A stretch of DNA of 64,000 nt, taken from JBGVSA01 sp041807905 (lineage in GTDB: Bacteria; Pseudomonadota; Gammaproteobacteria; Burkholderiales; Rhodocyclaceae). Positions within the stretch are counted from its first letter, which is position 1. Each line of letters opens with the position of its first letter. Shown piece after piece: positions 1 through 9,008 of the stretch. The stretch covers positions 62,001-126,000 of the forward strand of contig NZ_JBGVSA010000010.1 of the NCBI RefSeq assembly GCF_041807905.1, written 5' to 3'. The notes beneath the pieces were generated by a model. It did no database searches and was not told where the DNA came from. It saw only the letters and a list, made by a program, of their open reading frames with translations. The translations under genes and the position numbers were made by a program.

Positions 1-46
1 TAAAACGGATATGATCGTTCCGCTGATGGAACGAAGGAGAACTGCC

Positions 47-1018
47 ATGGACGTCGATGCCAACGATCTGCTGTTGTTCGCCCGGGTGATGGAAACGGGT
101 AGTTTTTCCCGTGCCGCCGAGCGCACAGGCTTGCCGAAATCGACCGTCTCCAGGCGCATCACTGCGCTCGAACAGCAACTGGGGGAGCGCCTGCTGGCGC
201 GCAGCACGCGGCAGTTGGCGGTGACGGATTTCGGACAGGGCGTGCTCGAGCATGCCCGGCGCCTGGCCGAAGAAGTGGAAGGCGCGGCGGCGTTCGCCCA
301 GTTTCGCCAGGCGACACCGCGTGGCCGCCTGCGAGTATCCATGCCGCCGGATTTCTCCGAAAAGCTGGTACTGACGACCTTCTTCCTGCAGTTCTGCAGC
401 GACTATCCGGAAATCCGTCTCGAACTCGACATGTCGCCACGCAATGTCGACCTGCTGTCCGAACAGTTCGACCTTGCCATCCGCATCGCTCCGCGACTCG
501 AAGACGACGCGACGCTGGTGGCACGCAAACTCTCCGAACTGCCCAGCGCGCTCTACGCCAGCCCGGCGTACCTGGCGCGCTACGGTCGTCCCAAAACGCC
601 GGACGATCTACTGAAGCACACTGCACTGCACATGGTGACAAGCAACGGTGAGCCAATGCGCTGGAAGCTCCAGCGCGGGCACGACCACTGGGAGGGCCTG
701 CCCCCCGGACCGCTGGCGACCAATTCGATGGGCCTGATCCTGCAACTGGCTTCGCACGGCCTGGGCATCGCCCAATTCACCGGCCGTATCGCACTGCCAA
801 GCGTCGAGATGGGTTTGATCGAGCAGGTGCTGCCGGAATGGTCGGCTCCGGCCGTGACGGTCTGGGCGGTGATGCCGAGCCGCCGGCTGATTCCGACGCG
901 CACGCGGGTGTTCATCGACGCGCTGTCGCGCGCGCTCCAGAACTGCAATGAAGCCTACGAGGCCGCTGCCGCGCAAACGCCCCTGACGTTGCCGCAGGCG
1001 ACCACGCTGGTGAGCTGA
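47..1018 (+). CDS. LysR-family transcriptional regulator
   Basis: A 323-residue LysR-type regulator. An N-terminal winged helix-turn-helix (roughly residues 1-62, with SFSRAAERTGLPKSTVSRRI as the recognition region) is followed by a periplasmic-binding-protein-like effector domain (about 90-300). The start at 47 is chosen over an in-frame ATG at 11 because GAAGGAGA lies 6-10 bases upstream and the product then begins at the usual family position. It converges on azlD, so those transporter genes are not obviously its target; the true divergent partner would lie left of the window. The effector is unknown. The overall pattern (acidic N-terminus, AERTGLPKSTVSRRI) resembles the DsdC/GcvA/AaeR-like branch that often regulates aromatic-compound or efflux genes, but this is only a resemblance. 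Confidence 0.9.
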   Translation: MDVDANDLLLFARVMETGSFSRAAERTGLPKSTVSRRITALEQQLGERLLARSTRQLAVTDFGQGVLEHARRLAEEVEGAAAFAQFRQATPRGRLRVSMPPDFSEKLVLTTFFLQFCSDYPEIRLELDMSPRNVDLLSEQFDLAIRIAPRLEDDATLVARKLSELPSALYASPAYLARYGRPKTPDDLLKHTALHMVTSNGEPMRWKLQRGHDHWEGLPPGPLATNSMGLILQLASHGLGIAQFTGRIALPSVEMGLIEQVLPEWSAPAVTVWAVMPSRRLIPTRTRVFIDALSRALQNCNEAYEAAAAQTPLTLPQATTLVS

Positions 1019-1342
1019 TCAGACCATCGCCTGCAGCAGCCACAGCACGACCATGCCGGCGGCGATGGTCGCCAGCACGCTGCGCGTGAGCCATGCCGCG
1101 AGCAGGGCGGCAAGCGCCGCCCACATGCGCAGATTGTCCGTGGCCACGTCGAGCTGCCCCTGGCGCATGAGAATGTCCGGCGCGATGAGTGCGGCCAGAA
1201 CCGCGGGGGGCACATAACGCAGGAACCCTTCGAAGCGGCCACCTTGCGGCAGCCATCGTCCACCGGCGATGAATGACAACCGGATCAGGAAGGTCACCAG
1301 TCCGCACGCCACCATGGTGAGGAACAGCCAGCCGTCGCTCAT
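1019..1342 (-). CDS. azlD: AzlD family branched-chain amino acid exporter subunit
   Basis: A 107-residue, highly hydrophobic protein with about four membrane segments and the conserved AzlD beginning (VTFLIRLSFI, then RYVPPAVLAAL). AzlD is the small partner of AzlC; together they export branched-chain amino acids and analogues in Bacillus, with YgaZH as the E. coli counterpart. The start codon lies inside the end of the upstream azlC (4-base ATGA overlap at 1339-1342), which indicates translational coupling. The length is normal for the family. A longer in-frame extension upstream was rejected because it runs through azlC in another frame and carries no membrane pattern. Confidence 0.88.
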   Translation of the reverse strand: MSDGWLFLTMVACGLVTFLIRLSFIAGGRWLPQGGRFEGFLRYVPPAVLAALIAPDILMRQGQLDVATDNLRMWAALAALLAAWLTRSVLATIAAGMVVLWLLQAMV

Positions 1343-2055
1343 GGTGTCCTCCGGTTCAGTCCGCGTGCGATCCATCCCGCGGCCATGCCCGCCGCGGCCG
1401 CTGCGATGATCCACAACTTGTGCGGCATGCCCTGCAACGCCAGCGCCGCCGCCGCGGCGACCAGCGCCGCGATCACCTCCGAGCGGCCGCGCGCCGCCAT
1501 GACAAGCAGCGCGATGAAAGTCAGCGGGATCGAAAAATCGAGCGACCACGAAGCCGGGATCGCAGCGCCGATCAGCACACCGCCCAGCGACGACAATTGC
1601 CAGCCGGTCCAAAGGGTCAGTCCAGTACCAAGCAGAAAGAAATGCCGATGCGCCGAGGGCGCGCCGTCGCGCATGCGCACGATGGCCATGGCGTAAGCCT
1701 CATCGGTGAGCAGGTATGCCAGCAATATTTTCCAGCGCCACGACAATTGCCGCAGGAAAGGCGCGACGCTGGCACTGTAGAGCGCATGGCGCGCATTGAC
1801 GACGCCGACGGTCGCGGTGATCACGGCGGGCGGCACCGCCGCACCCCACAACTGCGCGAAGACCACCTGCGACGATCCACCGAACACCACCGAGGACATC
1901 AGCACCACTGCCCAGCCCGGCAGGCCGGCGGCCAGACCGAGCACGCCATAGATGAGCCCGAAGGGCACGACGCCGAGCAGCAATGGGACTTCGGCGCGTA
2001 CGCCGGCAAGGAATTCGTCCATCGGGCCGTGGACGGGCAGATCGGGTCGATGCAT
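1339..2055 (-). CDS. azlC: AzlC family branched-chain amino acid exporter
   Basis: The large inner-membrane subunit of the AzlCD exporter, about 238 residues with multiple membrane helices. The diagnostic N-terminal stretch VPLLLGVVPFGLIYGVLG and the following GGSSQVVFAQLWG region are typical of AzlC. It overlaps azlD by four bases, so the two form an operon. The start is uncertain: ATG codons at 2055 and 2022 are both possible, neither has a clear ribosome-binding site, and the family homology begins near the second. The substrate (valine, leucine, isoleucine or methionine) cannot be read from sequence. Confidence 0.85.
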   Translation of the reverse strand: MHRPDLPVHGPMDEFLAGVRAEVPLLLGVVPFGLIYGVLGLAAGLPGWAVVLMSSVVFGGSSQVVFAQLWGAAVPPAVITATVGVVNARHALYSASVAPFLRQLSWRWKILLAYLLTDEAYAMAIVRMRDGAPSAHRHFFLLGTGLTLWTGWQLSSLGGVLIGAAIPASWSLDFSIPLTFIALLVMAARGRSEVIAALVAAAAALALQGMPHKLWIIAAAAAGMAAGWIARGLNRRTP

Positions 2056-2179
2056 CGGGAGTTTTCGGTGGAGAACGGAAGGCCGCGCCAGAAGGTCTTG
2101 CGCGGCCAGCCGACATGACACCACAAAACACGCGTGTTGCGCTTGTCTCAGACCACCCGCCGGACACCCCGCAGGGATG

Positions 2180-3490
2180 TCAGGCGACCGGCGCTTCTTC
2201 GGTTTCGCCTTCCGGGAGGTGGATCACGCCGGTGTTGTAGTTGTATTCGAAGACCTCTCCGTAGCGGCCCCATTCGATGGCCACTTTCAGCACCCGTTCG
2301 GCCTCGGCCGCTTCCATGCTCTCCTGCAGCAGCCTGAGGAAGGGGCCTTCCGGCAGTTCGCCCGAGGGTTCCTGTTCGAGGCTGTGGCGGATGTGCGCGG
2401 CCAGCGGCACCTGCGAGATCAATTGCTGGCCGAACAGTTCGTGCCTCAGCGTGTTGCTGCCATGGACGAAGTTGCGCGCCAGCGGTGTGGTCGTAACGTC
2501 GCCATGCGCGACGGTGGCGAAGCCGAGCAGATGCAGCGCACTGACCACGGCCAGCAGTTCGTCGTCGGTAAGGTCCGACTCTTCCACCAGGCGCGGCAGG
2601 TCGGCGCGACCGCGGAATGGCTCGCCCGCGAGGAGTTCGAGTACGCCTTCCATGCGGCCCACGTCGGCACTCGGCAGGCGTTCGCCCAATGCGGGGCGCG
2701 TTTCTTCCGGGCGACCCGCGCGCGGCGCGCTGGCCGTCATCAGGCCGTAGACCTGGTCCACCAACGCGCGCACTTCGAGGCTTTCCGCATCGCGCGGACG
2801 CGGCATTTCGATGCGCAATTCAGAACGCACGCGGCCGGGGTCGCTGGCAAAGATCAGCACACGGTCGGCCATCATCACGGCTTCCTGGATGTTGTGCGAC
2901 ACGACCAGGATGCCGCGCGTGGGCATCTGGCCGCTTTCCCACAGTTCGAGGATGTCGTCGCGCAGGCGCTCGCCCGTGAGCACGTCGAGCGCGGAGAACG
3001 CCTCGTCCATCAGCAGCACGGCCGGCTGCATCACCAGTGCGCGCGCGATGCCCACGCGCTGGCGCATGCCGCCGGACAGCTCGCGCGGCAGCGCGCCTTC
3101 GAAGCCGGACAGCCCGATCAGCTCGATGGCGTCCTGTGCGCGGCGCGCTCGCTCGGTGGCCTCCATGCCCTGCGCCTCCAGCCCCAGTTCGACGTTCTGC
3201 TGTACCGTCAGCCACGGAAACAGGGCGAACGACTGGAACACCATCGACACGCCACGCGCGGGCCCGTACAGCGGCTGGCCACGATAGCGGACGTCGCCCG
3301 CATCGGCGGGGATCAGTCCGGCCATGATGCGCAACAGCGTCGACTTGCCCGAGCCGGACTGGCCGAGCAGGGCAACGATCTCGCCTTCGCCGAGCGTGAA
3401 GTCCACGCCTTCCAGCACGGCGCGCGGCGTGCCGTCGGACGAACGGAACGACTTGCCGACGTTGCGCAGTTCGATCAGTGCTTCAGTCAT
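2180..3490 (-). CDS. ABC transporter ATP-binding protein with AAA-associated C-terminal domain
   Basis: 436 residues. The N-terminal 250 or so form a NitT/TauT-type ATPase: Walker A GQSGSGKSTL, signature LSGGMRQRVGIARAL, Walker B VLLMDEAFSALD and the switch VVSHNIQEAV. The C-terminal 170 residues do not belong to the nucleotide-binding domain and match the pattern of the AAA-associated C-terminal domain (winged-helix-like) found in a subset of nitrate/sulfonate-type ATPases; this explains the length, as the usual ATPase is about 260 residues. It lies 31 bases downstream of the double permease and forms an operon with it. No binding protein is encoded nearby. The substrate is unknown. Confidence 0.88.
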   Translation of the reverse strand: MTEALIELRNVGKSFRSSDGTPRAVLEGVDFTLGEGEIVALLGQSGSGKSTLLRIMAGLIPADAGDVRYRGQPLYGPARGVSMVFQSFALFPWLTVQQNVELGLEAQGMEATERARRAQDAIELIGLSGFEGALPRELSGGMRQRVGIARALVMQPAVLLMDEAFSALDVLTGERLRDDILELWESGQMPTRGILVVSHNIQEAVMMADRVLIFASDPGRVRSELRIEMPRPRDAESLEVRALVDQVYGLMTASAPRAGRPEETRPALGERLPSADVGRMEGVLELLAGEPFRGRADLPRLVEESDLTDDELLAVVSALHLLGFATVAHGDVTTTPLARNFVHGSNTLRHELFGQQLISQVPLAAHIRHSLEQEPSGELPEGPFLRLLQESMEAAEAERVLKVAIEWGRYGEVFEYNYNTGVIHLPEGETEEAPVA

Positions 3491-3521
3491 AGTGTTCTAG
3501 GTCCCTAGTCCTCGTCGCGCG

Positions 3522-5252
3522 TCACAGATGCATGCGGTCTTCGGCGATGCGGTAGAGCCGCCGCCACAGGAAGTGGTTGAGGCCCATGACGAACAGGCAC
3601 ATCACAGCGATGCCCAGCGCGATGCGCGGAAAATCGCCTACCGCCGTCATGTGCGCGATGTAGCTGCCCAGACCATGGGCTTCGAGCGTGGTGTCGCCCC
3701 AGGTTACATATTCGGCCACGATACTGGCGTTCCACGAGCCGCCGCTGGCGGTGATCGCACCGGTGACGAAACTCGGGAACACCGCCGGCAGCAGGTAGCG
3801 GCGCCACTTGAGCCAGCCCGACAGCCCGAGATTGCGCGCCGCAAAGCGCAGTTCCGCGGGGATCGTCGACGCGCCGGCGATCACGTTGAACAGGATGTAC
3901 CACTGCGTGCCGAACACCATCAGGGGCGACAGCCACACGTCCGGATTCAGTTTCCAGTGCACGATCAGCATCACCGCCACCGGGAACATCAGGTTCGCCG
4001 GAAAGGCGGCGAGGAATTGCGCCACCGCCTGCAGGCGACCGGCCCAGCGCGGGTTCATGCCGATCCAGATGCCGATCGGCACCCACACCAGCGAGGCCAC
4101 CGCGATCAGGATCAGCACGCGGACCAGCGTCGCGACACCGAGCATGAGCACGTGACCCGCCTCGGACCAACCCACTTCGGCGTGGATGAACGTAAACATG
4201 CGCCATGCGGCGAACAGCACAAGTGCTGCCAGCACGGCATCCCACACGCGGTGGTACTTATCGTAGTTGCTGCTGGCGCGGGCGCGGATCGACGTGCCGT
4301 CATAGTCGCGGCGAAAACGCGTGAACGTGCCTTCGAGCATGCGTACCGCGCCACGCGCCACGCTGCGCATGCGCTCGGTGCGGCGCAGCCAGTCGAGCAG
4401 CCACGACGATTGCGAATCGCCGCCGGAGGTCTCTTCGAAACGGAATTTGTCCGCCCACGCCAGCAGCGGGCGGAAGAACAACTGGTCGTAGAGCAGCACG
4501 CCCACGGCCATGCCGCCGATGGCCCAGCCGATGGCCGACAGGTCGCGCGCATCGATCGCCATGGCGATGTACGAACCGACGCCAGGCAGCTTGATGTCCT
4601 GGTTGGCAACCGAGATCGCCTCGGACGCCACCACGAAGAACCAGCCGCCGGACATGGACATCATCATGTTCCACAACAGGTTCGGGATTGCGAAAGGCAG
4701 CTCCAGCCGCCAGAAGCGTTGCCAGCCCGACAGATGGAAGATGCGCGCGGCTTCCTGCAATTCGGAGGGCGTGGTCTTGAGCGACTGGTACAGGCTGAAC
4801 GCCATGTTCCACGCCTGCGAGGTGAAGATCGCGAAGATCGCCGCGCACTCCACGCCCAGCAGATTGCCCGGGAACAGGGCGATGAATCCCGTCACCGTGA
4901 TCGACAGAAAGCCCAGCACCGGGATCGACTGCAAGATATCGAGCAGCGGCACCAGCACCTTTTCCGCCGCTCTGAACTTGGCGGCCAGCACCGCGAACAC
5001 GCACGAAAAAATCAGTGACAGCCCGAGCGCTGCGAACATGCGCAGCGTGGTGCGCAATAAGTAATATGGCAGCACCACCGGATCGAGCGTGAGCGGCAGC
5101 GGCGTGCCGACCTCGTAGGGCCGCGCCATCTGCGAGGCGCCGAAGCACAGCAGTACGATGCCCGACAGCACCAGTGGCAGCAGCGCCCAATCCCAGCGAT
5201 TGCCGCTGGCCTCGACGACCTGGCGTGGAAAGAACTGCCTGTTGTTGATCAT
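3522..5252 (-). CDS. ABC transporter permease with two fused binding-protein-dependent domains
   Basis: 576 residues carrying two membrane domains of the BPD_transp_1 type, about residues 75-290 and 370-560. Each has an EAA-like loop (ELQEAARIFHLSGWQRFWRL in the first, ELRFAARNLGLSGWLKWRRY in the second) for docking the ATPase. Such head-to-tail permease fusions accompany the long ATPase seen just downstream; together they could form a complete transporter with one permease polypeptide. The first half has a conserved cytoplasmic insertion between the domains. The substrate is unknown (nitrate, sulfonate and bicarbonate relatives exist). It begins about 160 bases from the tRNA-Ala gene and is divergent from it. 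Confidence 0.9.
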   Translation of the reverse strand: MINNRQFFPRQVVEASGNRWDWALLPLVLSGIVLLCFGASQMARPYEVGTPLPLTLDPVVLPYYLLRTTLRMFAALGLSLIFSCVFAVLAAKFRAAEKVLVPLLDILQSIPVLGFLSITVTGFIALFPGNLLGVECAAIFAIFTSQAWNMAFSLYQSLKTTPSELQEAARIFHLSGWQRFWRLELPFAIPNLLWNMMMSMSGGWFFVVASEAISVANQDIKLPGVGSYIAMAIDARDLSAIGWAIGGMAVGVLLYDQLFFRPLLAWADKFRFEETSGGDSQSSWLLDWLRRTERMRSVARGAVRMLEGTFTRFRRDYDGTSIRARASSNYDKYHRVWDAVLAALVLFAAWRMFTFIHAEVGWSEAGHVLMLGVATLVRVLILIAVASLVWVPIGIWIGMNPRWAGRLQAVAQFLAAFPANLMFPVAVMLIVHWKLNPDVWLSPLMVFGTQWYILFNVIAGASTIPAELRFAARNLGLSGWLKWRRYLLPAVFPSFVTGAITASGGSWNASIVAEYVTWGDTTLEAHGLGSYIAHMTAVGDFPRIALGIAVMCLFVMGLNHFLWRRLYRIAEDRMHL

Positions 5253-5373
5253 TATTTGCCTGGAGCCCCGTGCCAGCGCCGGAAAGTAACACGTTCACAT
5301 GACAGGAAATCCGCATGCCGCAAACACAACGCGGCAAGCACGCAAAACGCTGACAGGCCTCGTGTCGGCCATC

Positions 5374-5402
5374 TTGGCAAGTGACGGAGTGCAGACTACA
5401 AT
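5374..5402 (+). promoter_or_regulatory. Sigma-70 promoter of tRNA-Ala
   Basis: TTGGCA (5374-5379) and TACAAT (5397-5402) are separated by exactly 17 bases and end 13 bases before the mature tRNA, followed by a G/C-rich discriminator typical of stable RNA promoters. Confidence 0.75.
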
Positions 5403-5415
5403 ACGGGCCTCGCGT

Positions 5416-5491
<76 letters not shown>

Positions 5492-5515
5492 CCGAATCTG
5501 TCCGTTCACGGACCG

Positions 5516-5556
5516 AAGGCCGAAACACCTGATTCATCAAGGGTTTCGGCCTTTTT
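5516..5556 (+). terminator. Rho-independent terminator after tRNA-Ala
   Basis: The 11-bp stem AAGGCCGAAAC / GTTTCGGCCTT with a 15-base loop is followed by a T run. It ends the tRNA-Ala transcript before the convergent rhodanese gene. Confidence 0.85.
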
Positions 5557-5600
5557 GTTTTCTGGCGCCGCTCTTCCGGATTGCGATATCGTCCCGCGTC

Positions 5601-7169
5601 TCACTGCCCGGCATCGACATGCGGCAAGGGCGAAAAGTGCGCCAGCTCATCGGGTGTGCACTGCCCGATGAGTCCCGTCTCCCACTCCAGGTAGCGCCGC
5701 GCGGCGTCGAGGTTGCCGTCGTGGCGGTCGTGGACGAAGAACAGATAGTCGATGGCCGTTTGGTCGTCCGGTTCGGCTGGCGTGGCAACGAGCACAAGGC
5801 CCGCCGCGAGAACCGTATTCCACGTTGCGTGCGAGATGCGCTGCACGCCGGCCTGTCGGACTTCGATTGCGGCGAGCGCGGCGATGTCGGCCTCTCCGAT
5901 CAGTACGACTTCGTCGGCTCCCGTGACGACGCCGGGCAGGCGCGGACGGATGGACCATGCGGCGCCGGCCGCGTGACCGGCCCGATAGGCGAGGCTGTCC
6001 CGGACATCGATCAGGCGCGCACCTTTGCGTATGGCGTGCTGCAGACCGGCGACGTTCAGCTCAGGCGCGCGGGCCGGCGTGAAGGCTGCGTGCCCGGGCA
6101 CTTTCAACGGCGCGGCGATGCCCTCGCGCACGGTGGCGGCTTGCCAGCCCATCTGGCGCAGCCACGCGGCGGCGACGGGCGCGCGCACGCTTTGCGCGTC
6201 AAGCACGAGTACGCGTGCGCCGCGTACGACGAGCGTCAGATCGGTAGCCTGGATCAGCTGTCCGCCCGGCGCGTGCACGGCGCCCGGCAGCGTATGTGCC
6301 GCGTATTCTTCTGCCGTGCGCACGTCGACCACGTACGTGGTGCGTGATCGATCGTCGAGCCAGTGCTGCGCGCTGGGCACATCCAGTTCTTCGACGCCTG
6401 CGCGTCGAGCGTAGCGACGAGCCGCGTCGCGTGCGGCGCCGACGTTGCGTGGCGCTTGAGCGAGCGTTCGCGTGCTGCCGTACTCAAGCTCGAGCCCGGC
6501 CAGGCGCCAGCCTTGCGTGCCATTTTCCAGGGCCAGGACCGGATTGAGCCAGCCAAGGTGGCGCAGCGTCTGCGCGCCGATGATGCTGCGCGTGCGTCCT
6601 GCGCAGTGCACGACGACCGGAACGCCGGCATCCGGCGCGAGCGGTGCGGCGCGCAGGGCCAGTTCGCCGTTGGGTACCGGCAGCGCGCCGGGCACGGCCA
6701 TTTTGTGATGCTCGGCGAGCGTGCGGCCATCGAGCAGCAAGAGCGGGTCGCCGTTGCCCTGCATCCGATGCAGGGACGCGGCCGATATGTGCGGCGTGCC
6801 GCACACGGCCTCGACCAGTTCGCCGAAGGTCTTGGAGGGGACGTTGATGCCTTTGAAGAGCGAGCCCCCGCCCGAAGTCCACGCCGCTGCGCCGCCTTCG
6901 AGAATCGCGATTCGCGTGTAGCCGAGACTGCGCAGACGCTCTGCCGCGCGTTCCGCGATACCGTCGCCGTCGTCGATCAGTAAGATGCGCGTTTCGCGTC
7001 GCGGTACGCGTTCAGTGACCGTCAACTCCAGGCGGCTATAAGGCAGATTGACCGCAAAAAAGGCGTGCCCTTCACCGAATTGACCGGCTTCGCGTACGTC
7101 GAGCAGTGCGATCTCATCGCCGTCGTTGATCCAGGCGCGCACAGTGGTGGCGTTGATTGCTTGTGTCAT
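5601..7169 (-). CDS. Multidomain rhodanese (four rhodanese-like domains)
   Basis: 522 residues built from four consecutive rhodanese folds at about 1-110, 125-235, 255-350 and 365-460, plus a C-terminal extension. Each begins with the ALLDVRE / LLLDGRT / YVVDVRT / RLIDVRD strand. Only the second has the catalytic loop cysteine (Cys189 in VVHCAGRTRS); domains 1, 3 and 4 lack it and are probably structural. A one-active-site tandem rhodanese would transfer sulfane sulfur or act as a sulfur carrier in the cytoplasm. It is the last gene of the minus-strand operon tctB-tctA-bug-SDR, 49 bases after the SDR gene, so a role in catabolism of a sulfur-containing organic acid is possible but unproven. 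Confidence 0.85.
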   Translation of the reverse strand: MTQAINATTVRAWINDGDEIALLDVREAGQFGEGHAFFAVNLPYSRLELTVTERVPRRETRILLIDDGDGIAERAAERLRSLGYTRIAILEGGAAAWTSGGGSLFKGINVPSKTFGELVEAVCGTPHISAASLHRMQGNGDPLLLLDGRTLAEHHKMAVPGALPVPNGELALRAAPLAPDAGVPVVVHCAGRTRSIIGAQTLRHLGWLNPVLALENGTQGWRLAGLELEYGSTRTLAQAPRNVGAARDAARRYARRAGVEELDVPSAQHWLDDRSRTTYVVDVRTAEEYAAHTLPGAVHAPGGQLIQATDLTLVVRGARVLVLDAQSVRAPVAAAWLRQMGWQAATVREGIAAPLKVPGHAAFTPARAPELNVAGLQHAIRKGARLIDVRDSLAYRAGHAAGAAWSIRPRLPGVVTGADEVVLIGEADIAALAAIEVRQAGVQRISHATWNTVLAAGLVLVATPAEPDDQTAIDYLFFVHDRHDGNLDAARRYLEWETGLIGQCTPDELAHFSPLPHVDAGQ

Positions 7170-7218
7170 GCAGTGATTTTTTCCTGCGGCGCATCTTCGT
7201 GCGCCGCTTTGTGGTCGC

Positions 7219-7998
7219 TTAGAGCAGGCCGCGTGCGATGCCGCCGTCTACGTTGATCGATTGGCCAACGATGTACGACGAGCGTGGCGAGAGCAAAAAG
7301 GCCGCGACGTCGGCGATCTCTTCCGCCTTCGCAAAACGGCCTACGAGGATCTCTTCCGAAAAACGATGGACGATGGCGTCGACCGTCGTCCCCTCGTCAC
7401 GCGCCAAGGTTTCTGCGCGGTCCTGCCAGAGCCGTGTCCACGTGCGCCCCGGGCACAGCGCGTTGACGCGGATACCGTCCGGCGCCAATTCCGCCGCCAG
7501 CGTCTTGGTCAGCGCGAGCAACCCTGCCTTATGCACATTCGATACGACCTGGTTCGGATACGGCATGCGCGCCGCCGCGCCGCCGAAGAACAGCACGCGT
7601 GGAGAGCGCCCTTGCCGCAAAAGGGGCAAGGCTGCCCGCACCGTGCGCACGCCGCCGAGGACGTTCAATTCGTAGTTGGCGAGCCAGTCGGCGTCCGTGA
7701 GCGATTCGAACGAGGCCCGACGGCTGCCGCCCGTTGCCAGCACCAGCGCATCGAGTGATTCGATCCGTTGCAGCAGATTTGCCACCGAGTCGGCATCGGT
7801 GACGTCCGCCACCTCGGCGACGACCGGCGTGCCGGTGTCGTTGGCGATGCGCTGTGCGGCTGCCGCGATGGCATCCGCGCGGCGTGCGGCGATCGTCACG
7901 CGTGCGCCTTCGGCAGCCAGTGCACGCGCCGTGGCGTAGCCAATGCCCTCGCTGGCGCCGACGATCAATATGCGGTCGCCCGCGAGTTGCAGATCCAT
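7219..7998 (-). CDS. SDR family NAD(P)-dependent oxidoreductase
   Basis: A classical short-chain dehydrogenase of 259 residues. The nucleotide-binding motif GASEGIGYATARAL follows the first strand, VTIAARR suggests NADP preference through the arginines, and the C-terminal DGGIARGLL end is typical. The catalytic YxxxK is atypical: the region VFFGGAAARMPYPNQVVSNVHKAGLLALTK has YPNQVVSNVHK, so the Tyr-to-Lys spacing is not the plain YxxxK and the mechanism needs care. The start at 7998 (MDLQLAGDRILIV) is chosen over an upstream in-frame start because the family begins there. It lies 11 bases after the bug gene, in the same operon, and probably oxidises the imported substrate or a derivative. Confidence 0.87.
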   Translation of the reverse strand: MDLQLAGDRILIVGASEGIGYATARALAAEGARVTIAARRADAIAAAAQRIANDTGTPVVAEVADVTDADSVANLLQRIESLDALVLATGGSRRASFESLTDADWLANYELNVLGGVRTVRAALPLLRQGRSPRVLFFGGAAARMPYPNQVVSNVHKAGLLALTKTLAAELAPDGIRVNALCPGRTWTRLWQDRAETLARDEGTTVDAIVHRFSEEILVGRFAKAEEIADVAAFLLSPRSSYIVGQSINVDGGIARGLL

Positions 7999-8009
7999 GG
8001 CGCGCCTCG

Positions 8010-8978
8010 TCAGTCCACCGTGATGTTGGCTTGCGGGATCACCTTCGCCCACTTGGTGACGTTCTCCCGCACGTGCTGGCCCAGATCCGCCGGTCCGCCG
8101 GAGACCGGCTCGAAGCCCAGTTCGATCAGGCGTGACTTGATGTCCTGTTCACGGACGATCTTCTGGATGGCGCCATTGACCTTGTCGACCAGTGCTGCCG
8201 GCGTGCCGGCCGGCGCAAACACGCCCTGCCAGTTGGTCACGTCGAAGCCGGGCACGCCTGCTTCTGCCACCGTCGGCACATCGGGCAGCGCGGTGGAGCG
8301 CTTCGGCGTGGTCACGGCGAGCGCGACCAGCGCCCCGGCCTTCACCTGCGGCACGGCTGGCGCGAGCGTCACGAACAGGCCGTCGACGTGGCCGCCGACG
8401 AGGTCTGCCACGGCCGGGCCGCCGCCCTTGTAGGCGACGTGCGTCCAGGTCACGCCGGCTTCCGATTGATACAGCGTGCCGGCCAGGTGACCTGCGCTGC
8501 CGCTGCCGGGCGAGGCAACGGTGATGGCCTTGCCCTTCTGCTTGACCAGCGCGGTGAAGTCCTTGAGCGTCTTGACGTTCAGCGACGGCTTGACGACCAG
8601 CACTTGGGCGGCGGTGGTCACCAGCGAGATCGGGGCGAAGCCCTTCACCGGGTCATAACGCACGTTCTTGTACAGGCTCGGGTTGATGGCCAGCGCGTCG
8701 GACGCAACCAGCAGCGTGTAGCCATCCGGCTTGGCCTTGCTGACGTATTCGAACGCCGTGTTGCCATTGCCGCCCGGGCGGTTTTCGACCACGAAGGGCT
8801 GACCCAGTTGGGCTTCGAGACGCTGGCCGAGCAAGCGGGCGAGCGTGTCGAGGCTACCGCCGGCAGCGGTCGGTACGATCAGCCGCACCGGCTTGTCGGG
8901 ATAGTCGGCCGCCAGTGCTGCGTGTGCCGTGGTGGCGACCACCGCAGTGGCGAGGATCTTGGTGATGAGACGTTTCAT
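8010..8978 (-). CDS. Bug-family (TctC) substrate-binding protein
   Basis: A periplasmic solute receptor of the tripartite tricarboxylate transporter family, 322 residues. A cleavable signal peptide (KRLITKILATAVVATTAHAALA) is followed by the family start DYPDKPVRLIVPTAAGGSLD. The later KPSLNVKTLKDF and LPDVPTVAEAGVPGFDV motifs are standard for Bug proteins, which bind carboxylated ligands by two water molecules. The start at 8978 is supported by GGAG 8 bases upstream. It is encoded with tctA and tctB in one operon, so here the receptor and membrane subunits are matched. The ligand is unknown. Confidence 0.93.
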   Translation of the reverse strand: MKRLITKILATAVVATTAHAALAADYPDKPVRLIVPTAAGGSLDTLARLLGQRLEAQLGQPFVVENRPGGNGNTAFEYVSKAKPDGYTLLVASDALAINPSLYKNVRYDPVKGFAPISLVTTAAQVLVVKPSLNVKTLKDFTALVKQKGKAITVASPGSGSAGHLAGTLYQSEAGVTWTHVAYKGGGPAVADLVGGHVDGLFVTLAPAVPQVKAGALVALAVTTPKRSTALPDVPTVAEAGVPGFDVTNWQGVFAPAGTPAALVDKVNGAIQKIVREQDIKSRLIELGFEPVSGGPADLGQHVRENVTKWAKVIPQANITVD

Positions 8979-9008
8979 TGCATGCTCCATGGATAAGTGT
9001 TGAGGCGT

